From Streptomyces prunicolor NBRC 13075 (GTDB lineage Bacteria > Actinomycetota > Actinomycetes > Streptomycetales > Streptomycetaceae), in the NCBI RefSeq assembly GCF_000367365.1, contig NZ_BARF01000140.1, forward strand, positions 1 through 45,846: DNA of 45,846 bases, read 5' to 3'. Of the stretch, positions 9,085-15,997 are shown in pieces. Made by a program: the position numbers and the translations under genes. Numbering within the stretch: the stretch's first letter is position 1; every line of letters starts with the position of its first letter. Under the pieces are notes generated by a model. The model had not been told where the DNA came from. It did no database searches and was given only the letters and a program-made list of their open reading frames with translations.

Positions 9085-9155
9085 CCGATGACAGTGCCAG
9101 GGCCTGCCGACAGAACACCTACATCCCACCGACAGCCCCCGACAACCGACCGACA
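9085..9155 (-). promoter_or_regulatory. SARP-like heptamer array and probable leaderless promoter of the drrAB-type operon
   Basis: On the minus strand five heptamers occur in order: TGTCGGT (9155-9149), TGTCGGG (9144-9138), TGTCGGT (9134-9128), TGTAGGT (9123-9117) and TGTCGGC (9112-9106). The spacers are 4, 3, 4 and 4 bp, so repeats recur every 11 bp with one 10-bp step. Nine bases after the last repeat is CACTGT, which keeps the A and final T of a -10 hexamer, and ATG follows seven bases later. Known SARPs (DnrI, ActII-ORF4, AfsR) bind such helical-phase heptamers placed about 8 bp upstream of the -10. The regulator is not proven; the AfsR-like protein encoded at 3906-7196 is the nearest candidate. 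Confidence 0.65.
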
Positions 9156-9174
9156 CCGCTTGCCCACCCCAACG

Positions 9175-9299
9175 CGTCCGGGGTTTGGCGGCGAGGCCCG
9201 TTCAGTCCAGCCCTTTGCCCGCCTGCCCGCCTGACGCGGTCCCTCAGGAGGCACGCCCCATCCCAGCCCGTCCGGCGTCTGAGGACGAGGCCCCTTCAG
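9175..9299. repeat. Two imperfect copies of a Streptomyces intergenic repeat
   Basis: A block beginning CGTCCGG and ending GAGGCCC-TTCAG occurs at about 9175-9205 and again at about 9269-9299, with only a few differences. Similar GTCCGGCGTCTGAGGACGAG blocks are scattered between genes in Streptomyces genomes. No gene is seen here. The block lies between the exporter promoter and the panB terminator. Confidence 0.55.
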
Positions 9300-9353
9300 G
9301 GTCGATGGGGGTCTGGGGCGGAGCCCTCAGGGGCGGGCGGCAGGCGGAAAAGG

Positions 9354-9389
9354 GGCAGCCCGCCGACGGGGGAAGATCGGCGGGCTGCC
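9354..9389 (-). terminator. Stem-loop terminator of panB
   Basis: A perfect 13-bp inverted repeat (GGCAGCCCGCCGA at 9354-9366 and its complement at 9377-9389) encloses a 10-base loop. On the minus strand it is followed by CCCTTTTCC. It lies 34 bp after the panB stop. Confidence 0.75.
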
Positions 9390-9422
9390 TATGTGCCGCA
9401 GTGGCTCTATGAGTTCAGGACG

Positions 9423-10298
9423 TCAGTGGACCGAGTGCTCCTCAAGCGGGAACGCCCCGCCCACCACATCCTCCGCGAACGCCTTCGCAGCGTCCCCCAT
9501 GACGGAACGCAGATCGGCGTACTGCTTCACGAACTTCGGCATCTTCCCCCCGGTCAGCCCCAACATGTCGGTCCACACCAGGACTTGGGCGTCGGTCTCG
9601 ACCCCCGCCCCGATCCCGACCGTGGGAATGTGCAGCACCCGAGTCACCTCGGCCGCCAACTCCGCCGGAACCAGCTCCAGTACGACCGCGAACGCCCCCG
9701 CGTCCTGCACGGACTTCGCGTCCCGCAGCAACTGCTGAGCCGCCTCCTCGCCCCGCCCCTGCACCCGGTACCCCATCGAGTTCACGGACTGCGGGGTGAG
9801 CCCGATGTGGGCCATGACCGGGATCCCGGACTCGACCAGCAGCCGGATCTGTTCGTGCGACCGCTCGCCGCCCTCCAGCTTCACGGCGCCCACCCCGGCC
9901 TCCTTCACCAGCCGGGTCGCCGAGCGCAGCGCCTGCACCGGACCCTCCTGGTAGGAGCCGAAGGGCAGGTCGGCCACGATCAGGGCGCGGCTCGTGCCCC
10001 GTACGACGGCCGCGGAGAGCATGGTCATCTCGTCCAGCGTGACGGGCACGGTCGACTCGTACCCGAGGTGGCAGTTGCCCGCCGAGTCGCCGACGAGCAT
10101 GACCGGGATGCCGGCCTCGTCGAAGACGGACGCGGTCATCGCGTCGTAGGCGGTGAGCATGGGCCACTTCTCGCCGCGTTCCTTGGCGAGGGCGATGTCG
10201 CGAACGGTGATACGGCGTGTGCCCTTGCCTCCGTACAGCGTCTTGCCGCCGTCGGAGGAGCTGTTCTTCCCAGCCTGGGCAGCCGAAAGCTGCGTCAT
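9423..10298 (-). CDS. panB: 3-methyl-2-oxobutanoate hydroxymethyltransferase
   Basis: This 291-residue cytoplasmic enzyme makes ketopantoate from 2-oxoisovalerate and 5,10-methylene-tetrahydrofolate, the first step of pantothenate and CoA synthesis. Family motifs are clear: MLTAYDAMTA, MLVGDSAGN (metal-binding Asp), GYESTVPVTLDEM, VKLEGG, VMAHIGLTPQS (family normally GLTPQ) and IPTVGIGAG. The start at 10298 was chosen over an in-frame ATG at 10319 because GAAGGAG lies exactly between them, 8 bases before 10298. The first 25 residues are a Ser/Gly/Lys-rich extension. A strong hairpin lies about 50-85 bases upstream and a terminator follows the gene. The gene is divergent from an MFS exporter. 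Confidence 0.95.
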   Translation of the reverse strand: MTQLSAAQAGKNSSSDGGKTLYGGKGTRRITVRDIALAKERGEKWPMLTAYDAMTASVFDEAGIPVMLVGDSAGNCHLGYESTVPVTLDEMTMLSAAVVRGTSRALIVADLPFGSYQEGPVQALRSATRLVKEAGVGAVKLEGGERSHEQIRLLVESGIPVMAHIGLTPQSVNSMGYRVQGRGEEAAQQLLRDAKSVQDAGAFAVVLELVPAELAAEVTRVLHIPTVGIGAGVETDAQVLVWTDMLGLTGGKMPKFVKQYADLRSVMGDAAKAFAEDVVGGAFPLEEHSVH

Positions 10299-10349
10299 TG
10301 CAACGGCTCCTTCAGTCATCTTGAGGCACCCTCACGGCGTCCCCAGATC

Positions 10350-10381
10350 CCCTCCATGGTGGCACCTCGTGCCACGGAGGG
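10350..10381. promoter_or_regulatory. Bulged hairpin in the panB / MFS divergent region
   Basis: The arms CCCTCC-(ATG)-GTGGCAC and GTGCCAC-GGAGGG can pair over 13 bp around a 3-base loop, with a 3-base bulge on one side. The element sits 52-83 bases upstream of the panB start. It could be a leader structure or an operator. It is not followed by a T-run on either strand. Confidence 0.4.
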
Positions 10382-10464
10382 CCAGAGGGACCCCTGTCAC
10401 CCGCATCACGCCGCTCACGCCCCGCACTCGACGCGGTGTGCGTAAGGTCTGAGTAAAATATTTA

Positions 10465-10487
10465 CGATACGGTAACGTCTCGTATCG
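10465..10487. promoter_or_regulatory. Inverted-repeat operator of the MFS/TetR efflux unit
   Basis: The sequence CGATACG-N9-CGTATCG (10465-10471 and 10481-10487) is a perfect inverted repeat inside an AT-richer stretch. A TAAAAT at 10454-10459 is a fair -10 candidate, which would place transcription start inside the repeat. The position, 33 bp before the exporter start, suits repression by the downstream TetR-family protein. Confidence 0.55.
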
Positions 10488-10519
10488 GAATTCGCCCGGC
10501 GTTCCCTAGTCTGGACCGC

Positions 10520-12109
10520 ATGACCACTCCACCCGTCCCTGGCACCCGGATACCCGAAGCAGTGCACCGCCGCCGCTGGGCCATCCTCGGCGTGCTGATG
10601 CTGAGCCTGCTGATCGTGGTGCTCGACAACTCGATCCTCAACGTCGCCATCAAGACCATCTCCACCCCGGCCCCGACCGGCCTGGGCGCGACACAGAGCG
10701 AGCTGGAGTGGGCGATCAACGCCTACACCCTCGTTTTCGCGGGCCTGCTGTTCACCGCGGGCCTGCTCGGTGACCGGATCGGCCGCAAGAAGGTCCTGCT
10801 CGGCGGGCTCGTCGTGTTCGGCATCGGCTCCGCGCTCGCCGCCGAGTCCGGTTCGCCGGACCAACTCATCGGCTACCGCGCCCTGATGGCGCTCGGCGCC
10901 GCCTTCGTGATGCCCGCCACCCTCGCCGTCCTCATGAACGTCTTCGAGCGCGACGAGCAGCCCAAGGCCATCGGCATCTGGGCCGGCGGCGTCGGCCTCG
11001 CCATCGCCATCGGCCCGATCACCGGCGGCGTGCTCCTCGACCACTTCTGGTGGGGCTCGGTCTTCCTGATCAACGTGCCCATCGTGCTGGTCGCCCTCGC
11101 CCTGATGATCTGGCTGGTCCCCGACTCCCGCGACCCGAAGCCCGGCCGCCTCGACCCGGTCGGCGTCGTCCTGTCCGTCGTAGGCCTCGTCCTGCTGGTC
11201 TACGGCATCATCGAGGGCGGCGAGCTGGCCGACTTCACGGCGCCCAAGGTGCTGTCGACGATCATCGCCGGGGTCGTGGTCCTCGCCGGGTTCGTCTGGT
11301 TCGAGAAGCGCAGCGACCACCCGTCCATCGACGTCACGTACTTCAAGAACAAGGTGTTCTCGGCCGCGATCGCCGCCATCGCGCTGGTCTTCTTCGCGCT
11401 GATGGGCGTGACCTTCTTCTCGGTCTTCTACACCCAGAGCGTGCGCGGCTACTCGCCGCTCCAGACCGGCCTGCTGATGCTGCCGCTGGCCGCCGCGCAG
11501 ATGATCTTCGCGCCGCGGGCCCGGCTGGTCGTCGACCGGTTCGGCAACAGGATCACGACCGGCGTCGGCCTGCTGCTGCTCGCCGGGATGCTCGCCGCCT
11601 TCGCGACCCTCAAGGCGGACACGCCGATCTGGATCCTGGAGGTCATCTTCTTCCTCATGGGCACCGGCATGGCGCACGTCATGACCCCGACCAGCGTCGT
11701 CATCATGCAGGCCCTGCCGCGCGAGAAGGCGGGCTCCGCGTCCGCGCTGAGCAACACCTTCCGCCAGGTCGGCGGCGCCCTCGGCATCGCCGTCCTCGGC
11801 TCGGTGCTGTCCACGGCGTACCGCAACGGCATCGAGGGCAAGCTCGGCTCGGTACCGGCCGCCCTGCGCGACACCGCCGGCGAGTCCATCGAGGCCACCC
11901 TCGGCGTCGCCGCGAAGCTCGGCCCGCAGGGCAAGGCCCTGGTCACCCCGGCCAACGACGCCTTCCTGCACGCCATGCACGTCACCGCGCTGTGCGGCAC
12001 GGGCGTCGCGCTCATCGGCGCCGTGGTGGCGTTCCTCTTCCTGCCCGGCAAGCCTCCGGTCCCTCAGGAGGGCAAGGAGGAGCCGGAGTTGGTCGTCGTA
12101 GGGGAATAG
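10520..12109 (+). CDS. MFS drug:H+ antiporter, DHA2 family (14 TM)
   Basis: This 529-residue integral membrane protein has the 14-segment DHA2 layout. It shows VVLDNSILNVAIKTI in segment 1 (motif D1-like), GDRIGRKKVLL (motif A) between segments 2 and 3, and a motif C-like stretch AIAIGPITGGVLLDHFWW. These proteins export antibiotics and dyes with proton exchange. The start at 10520 is 33 bp after a palindromic operator. A TetR regulator follows 55 bp downstream on the same strand, a standard self-regulated efflux arrangement. The C-terminal tail is acidic. The substrate is unknown. Confidence 0.9.
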   Translation: MTTPPVPGTRIPEAVHRRRWAILGVLMLSLLIVVLDNSILNVAIKTISTPAPTGLGATQSELEWAINAYTLVFAGLLFTAGLLGDRIGRKKVLLGGLVVFGIGSALAAESGSPDQLIGYRALMALGAAFVMPATLAVLMNVFERDEQPKAIGIWAGGVGLAIAIGPITGGVLLDHFWWGSVFLINVPIVLVALALMIWLVPDSRDPKPGRLDPVGVVLSVVGLVLLVYGIIEGGELADFTAPKVLSTIIAGVVVLAGFVWFEKRSDHPSIDVTYFKNKVFSAAIAAIALVFFALMGVTFFSVFYTQSVRGYSPLQTGLLMLPLAAAQMIFAPRARLVVDRFGNRITTGVGLLLLAGMLAAFATLKADTPIWILEVIFFLMGTGMAHVMTPTSVVIMQALPREKAGSASALSNTFRQVGGALGIAVLGSVLSTAYRNGIEGKLGSVPAALRDTAGESIEATLGVAAKLGPQGKALVTPANDAFLHAMHVTALCGTGVALIGAVVAFLFLPGKPPVPQEGKEEPELVVVGE

Positions 12110-12164
12110 CGAGGACAATCACCCGAGAACGGGAACGGGGGAACAGCGGAAGGGACGGAGTGAA

Positions 12165-12866
12165 GTGAGCCTTGCCGACAACGGCACCGGTACCGACAAC
12201 GGCACCGCCACCGCCACCGGTACCGACAATGGCACCGGCGACGGCAGCGACAGCGGGACTCGGCCGTCGTGCGCGCCCACCAGGGGACGCCCGCGCAGCG
12301 AGGCCGTCGAACGGGCCATTACGGAGGGCGTGATGAAGCTCCTGGAGGACGGCGTGCCGTTGGCCGAACTCTCCATCGAGCGCATCGCCCGTACCGCCGG
12401 AGTCGGCAAGGCCACCATCTACCGCCGCTGGCCGGGCAAGGAGGAACTCTTCGTCGACGTCGTCCGCGAGGCCGAGCCGCAGGACCCCGAACTGCCCGGC
12501 ACCTCCCTGCGCGACGACCTCGTGGCGATGATGGAACAGCTGCGCCAGCGCGGCCTCATGACCCGGTCCTCGGCGCTCCTGCACAACGTGTTCGCACAGA
12601 TGAAGAGCAGCCCGAAGGTGTGGGCCGCCTACCACGCGACCGTCGTGGACCCCCGGCGCCGCAAGCAGGTGGACATCCTGCGCCGGGCCCAGGAGAACGG
12701 CGAACTCCGCACCGACATCGACGCCGAGCTGATGAACGACATGCTGGTCGGCCCGATGCTCCTGCGCACCGTCATGCGCGCCGACGCGGACCTCCCCGAG
12801 GGCCTGTCGGAACTCCTCGTCGACACCGTGCTGGTGGCCCTACGGCCCGTCAGGACCGAGATCTGA
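12165..12866 (+). CDS. TetR/AcrR family repressor
   Basis: This 233-residue regulator starts at GTG 12165, behind GGAG at 12157-12160. After about 40 residues of low-complexity Asp-Asn-Gly-Thr sequence comes the TetR DNA-binding domain, with IARTAGVGKATIYRRW as the helix-turn-helix at about residues 72-87. A ligand-binding helical domain follows and includes VWAAYHATVVDPRR. It probably represses the upstream exporter through the inverted repeat at 10465-10487 and is derepressed by an exported compound (inference from context). The low-complexity extension is odd for the family; an alternative start further inside would remove it, but no better ribosome site was seen. Confidence 0.88.
   Translation: MSLADNGTGTDNGTATATGTDNGTGDGSDSGTRPSCAPTRGRPRSEAVERAITEGVMKLLEDGVPLAELSIERIARTAGVGKATIYRRWPGKEELFVDVVREAEPQDPELPGTSLRDDLVAMMEQLRQRGLMTRSSALLHNVFAQMKSSPKVWAAYHATVVDPRRRKQVDILRRAQENGELRTDIDAELMNDMLVGPMLLRTVMRADADLPEGLSELLVDTVLVALRPVRTEI
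12176..12240 (+). repeat. Tandem repeat encoding the TetR N-terminal extension
   Basis: Units of about 18 bp built from ACCGACAACGGCACC and ACCGGT recur three times with an interrupted middle. They encode a DNGTGT-type peptide. The tract lies just inside the reading frame. Confidence 0.6.
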
Positions 12867-12981
12867 GCACGCGTCCGAATGTGCGCGTTCCGTCACAGAA
12901 GCCGCTGTCGTCGCGCGTGTTCGGAACTTCGGACACCGACTTGTTCGTCCTCGTGCCCGTACGGGCCGTCATGGGACGGCG

Positions 12982-13007
12982 GATCGGAACCGATCATCCC
13001 CTAGGGT
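12982..13007 (+). promoter_or_regulatory. Candidate promoter of the EEP-family gene
   Basis: TAGGGT at 13002-13007 is a common Streptomyces housekeeping -10. Just before it is GATCGGAACCGATC (12982-12995), a 14-bp near-perfect dyad that could be an operator. No good -35 is seen. Confidence 0.4.
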
Positions 13008-13055
13008 CGTAGGCGCGGGGACGATGGTGTGCACGGCAGGTAGTGAGGCGACGGT

Positions 13056-14108
13056 ATGGCACAGCAGGCGTATGTGGCGGAGACGGACGACGGCGGCTCG
13101 GGGGATCAGCCGCGCGGATCCCGGCTTCGGCGCCTGTGGAACAGACTGCTCGACGGTTGGCGCGGCGACCCGAGGATCTGGCGCCGGGGCCTGATCCTCG
13201 CCGCGCTCGCGATCCTCCTCGCCCTGGTCATGCTGCTGCATTCCCGCATCCCGAACCGGATCGGCAACCTCGGCAGTCTCACGGAGACGTTCCTGCCGTG
13301 GTTCGGGCTGATGATCCCGGTGCTCCTGATCCTCGGCCTGGTCCGTAAGTCGGCGACCGCGCTCATCGCCGTCGTCCTCCCGACGATCGTCTGGCTGAAC
13401 CTCTTCGGCGGGCTGCTGCTCAGCGACAAGACCGGCACCGGCGGCGACCTGACGGTGGCCACGCACAACGTCAACGCCGAGAACCCCGACCCGTCCGGTA
13501 CGGCCCGTGACGTCGCCGCGTCCGGCGCGGACATCGTCGCCCTGGAGGAGCTGACGGCCTCGGCGGTCCCGACGTACGAGAAGGCACTCGCGTCGACCTA
13601 CAAGTACCACTCGGTCGAGGGCACGGTCGGGCTGTGGAGCAAGTACCCGATGAGCGGGATCAAGGCCGTGGACATAAAGCTGGGCTGGACGCGCGCGATG
13701 CGCGCCACCGTCGCCACCCCCGAGGGACAGATCGCGGTCTACGTCGCCCACCTCCCCTCGGTGCGGGTGAAGATCGAGGCCGGGTTCACGGCCCGGCAGC
13801 GCGACAAGAGCGCCGACGCGCTGGGCGAGGCCATCGCCGCCGAGCCGCTGAAGCGGAAGATCCTCCTCGGCGACCTGAACGGCACGATGAACGACCGCTC
13901 GCTGAACGCCGTCACCGCCCAGATGCGCTCCACGCAGGGCGCGGCGGGCAGCGGCTTCGGCTTCAGCTGGCCGGCGTCGTTCCCGATGGCACGGATCGAC
14001 CAAATCATGGTCCAGGGCGTCGAACCGGTGACGTCGTGGACCCTCCCGAAGACGGGCAGCGACCATCTCCCGATCGCCGCCCGTGTGAACCTCGACACGA
14101 GCTCTTAA
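13056..14108 (+). CDS. Membrane-anchored endonuclease/exonuclease/phosphatase-family protein
   Basis: This 350-residue protein begins with a basic cytoplasmic stretch and three membrane segments (about 43-65, 78-95 and 103-125). An outward-facing EEP-fold domain follows from about 130. Catalytic-type motifs are VATHNVNAEN (Asn), DIVALEEL (metal-binding Glu), YVAHLPS, ILLGDLNGTMND (Asp/Asn pair) and GSDHLPIAARV (Asp-His). The fold covers DNases, phosphodiesterases and sphingomyelinases. The external location suggests a nucleic acid or phospholipid substrate outside the cell, but this is inference. GAGG precedes the ATG at 13056. Confidence 0.85.
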   Translation: MAQQAYVAETDDGGSGDQPRGSRLRRLWNRLLDGWRGDPRIWRRGLILAALAILLALVMLLHSRIPNRIGNLGSLTETFLPWFGLMIPVLLILGLVRKSATALIAVVLPTIVWLNLFGGLLLSDKTGTGGDLTVATHNVNAENPDPSGTARDVAASGADIVALEELTASAVPTYEKALASTYKYHSVEGTVGLWSKYPMSGIKAVDIKLGWTRAMRATVATPEGQIAVYVAHLPSVRVKIEAGFTARQRDKSADALGEAIAAEPLKRKILLGDLNGTMNDRSLNAVTAQMRSTQGAAGSGFGFSWPASFPMARIDQIMVQGVEPVTSWTLPKTGSDHLPIAARVNLDTSS

Positions 14109-14139
14109 CCTCGTGGAATAGCGGGCCTGGGAGTCTTTG

Positions 14140-14175
14140 TTCCGTAACTGAACTTAAGCTCGGTAACACGGAACT
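14140..14175 (+). promoter_or_regulatory. Dyad element in the leader of the second MFS gene
   Basis: GTTCCGT (14140-14146) and ACGGAAC (14169-14175) form a perfect 7-bp inverted repeat with a 22-base AT-richer centre that also holds two GTAAC copies. It lies 30 bp before the start codon of the MFS gene and could be an operator. No regulator gene is adjacent. Confidence 0.35.
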
Positions 14176-14206
14176 CCGCTCTCCCTCGAAAGGCACAGGC
14201 ACTTCC

Positions 14207-15421
14207 ATGCCCCTGGCCCTGCTCGCTCTGGCCGTCGGCGCTTTTGGTATCGGCACCACCGAATTCGTGATCATGGGCCTGCTGCCCGAGGTCGCGGACG
14301 ACCTGCACGTCTCGATCCCCACGGCGGGCCACCTGGTCTCGGCGTACGCGCTGGGCGTCGTCATCGGCGCCCCGCTCCTCGCGGCGGTCACCGCCCGCCT
14401 GTCCCGCCGCACGGTCCTGATCGGCCTGATGGTCCTGTTCGTGGTGGGCAACGTCCTCTCGGCCTTCGCCGCGAACTACGACTACCTCCTCGCGGCCCGC
14501 TTCCTGAGCGGCCTGCCGCACGGCGCCTTCTTCGGCGTAGGAGCGGTCGTAGCTACGACCATGGTCGCGCCCGAACGCAAGGCCCGCTCCGTCTCCCTGA
14601 TGTTCCTGGGCCTCACGGTCGCCAACGTCGTGGGCGTACCGGCGGCCACGCTGATGGGCCAACACCTGGGCTGGCGGGCCACATTCCTCGGCGTGAGCGC
14701 GATCGGTGTCGCGGCGATAGCGTCCCTGGCGTTCCTGATCCCGCACGACCACGCACACGCGCCCGCGGTGGGCCTGCGCCGCGAGCTGGCGGCGCTGAAG
14801 TCCCTCCCGGTATGGCTGGCGTTGGGCACCACAGTGGCCGGCTTCGGCGCACTCTTCTCGGCGTACAGCTACATCACCCCGATGCTCACGGACGCGGCGG
14901 GCTTCGCCGACGGCAGCGTGACGCTGCTGCTGGCCCTGTTCGGCGTGGGCGCGACGGCCGGCAACCTGATGGGCGGCCGCCTGGCGGACCACTCCCTGCG
15001 GGGCACCCTGTTCGGCGGCCTGCTGTCCCTGGCCGGGGTCCTGGCCCTGTTCCCGCTCCTGATGACGACGGAGTGGACGGCGGCACTGGCGGTGATCCTC
15101 CTGGGCGTGGCGGCGTTCGTGACCGGCTCCCCACTCCAACTGATGGTGATGGAAAAGGCCTCGGCAGGCCCGTCGTTGGCCTCCTCCGCCAACCAGGCGG
15201 CCTTCAACTTGGCCAACGCGGGCGGCGCTTGGATCGGCGGCCTCGCCTTGGCGGCGGGCTTCGGCGCCACGTCGCCCGCACTGGCCGGTGCGGTGTTGGC
15301 GGTACTGGGGCTGGGAGTCGCGGCTACGGCGGCGACGGTGGACCGGCGCCGGGCGGTACCGGGGCGGGAGCGCGTGGTCGCGGCTCACGTCCCCGAACAG
15401 GCACCGGCGCTGCACCCCTGA
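14207..15421 (+). CDS. MFS efflux transporter, DHA1 family (chloramphenicol-resistance type)
   Basis: This 404-residue, 12-segment transporter begins directly in its first membrane helix (MPLALLALAVGAFGIGTTEF), the pattern of the CmlR/arabinose-efflux branch. AARFLSGLPHGAFFGVGAV in segment 4 and ANVVGVPAATLMGQHLGWR in segment 5 are typical. The ATG at 14207 was chosen because the family starts there; a purine block GAAAGG lies 13 bases upstream. The gene ends at the border of the accessory region: the next 576 bp have no gene. The export substrate is unknown. Confidence 0.88.
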   Translation: MPLALLALAVGAFGIGTTEFVIMGLLPEVADDLHVSIPTAGHLVSAYALGVVIGAPLLAAVTARLSRRTVLIGLMVLFVVGNVLSAFAANYDYLLAARFLSGLPHGAFFGVGAVVATTMVAPERKARSVSLMFLGLTVANVVGVPAATLMGQHLGWRATFLGVSAIGVAAIASLAFLIPHDHAHAPAVGLRRELAALKSLPVWLALGTTVAGFGALFSAYSYITPMLTDAAGFADGSVTLLLALFGVGATAGNLMGGRLADHSLRGTLFGGLLSLAGVLALFPLLMTTEWTAALAVILLGVAAFVTGSPLQLMVMEKASAGPSLASSANQAAFNLANAGGAWIGGLALAAGFGATSPALAGAVLAVLGLGVAATAATVDRRRAVPGRERVVAAHVPEQAPALHP

Positions 15422-15997
15422 CCTCTGCCCACCCTCCCACCCGTCTCGGTTGGTTGAGAGGTTCGCCTCTTGGTCGACAGGGTTGGGTACCTCGTCGCGC
15501 GGACTGCCGACGACTGTCAAGACCGTTCCCCTAGGCCGCCAGGCAACCCATCTGCACACACGCCCTCCGGGACGGAGCGGGTGCAGAGTACCGGGCTCGG
15601 GCCCCTTACTCGGGGGCCGTGGTCCACACGCGGTCCACTGGCTCTGCTCCACAGCCAACAGCATCTACTCCGGCCCGTAGTGGCCCACGCACCACAGTGC
15701 GAGTGGAAGCCCAGGGCCGCGTCAGCGCCCCCAGAACGGAGAGGGCTCCACCAGCATGTTGCGCCGTGCCCCCACCATGGCCTCCTAACAGTGAGAGCGT
15801 GTGGTACCGGCAGCCTCCTCTGGTCCCAAGGATCGGGCAGCCTGTTGGCCAGGGGCTCGGCCTTGTCCCAGAGTGATATCTGGCCATCGCGAACAACGGT
15901 TTCTGTGTACCGCCGTTACCGTCACTCGTGGGACCTACTCGAACGCAAAAACTAACTGCGCGGGTCACCTCCGCGCGCCTAACATCAAATTTCGCAG
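15422..15997. other. 576-bp region without recognisable gene, at edge of a low-GC insertion
   Basis: No reading frame here shows the third-position G/C bias of the neighbours. One plus-strand frame stays open from about 15470 to 15955, but its product is rich in Pro, His and Ser and matches nothing known. Small hairpins occur, for example AGAGG-TTCG-CCTCT near 15460 and GGCCCC/GGGGCC at 15600-15618. The composition becomes less G+C-rich toward the right. It may be a decayed gene or the scar of an integration event. Confidence 0.5.
15980..15985 (+). promoter_or_regulatory. Candidate -10 of the ApeA-like gene
   Basis: TAACAT lies 12 bases before the first in-frame ATG (15998). Transcription would start only a few bases before that codon. 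No -35 consensus is visible. Confidence 0.3.

Noticed and set aside
10298..10319. Upstream ATG 10319 for panB
   Set aside because: A strong GAAGGAG lies between 10319 and 10298, so it serves the inner start.
15470..15955. Open frame of about 161 codons on the plus strand
   Set aside because: No third-position bias, high Pro/His/Ser content, poor start context and no recognisable family; kept only as an unexplained region.
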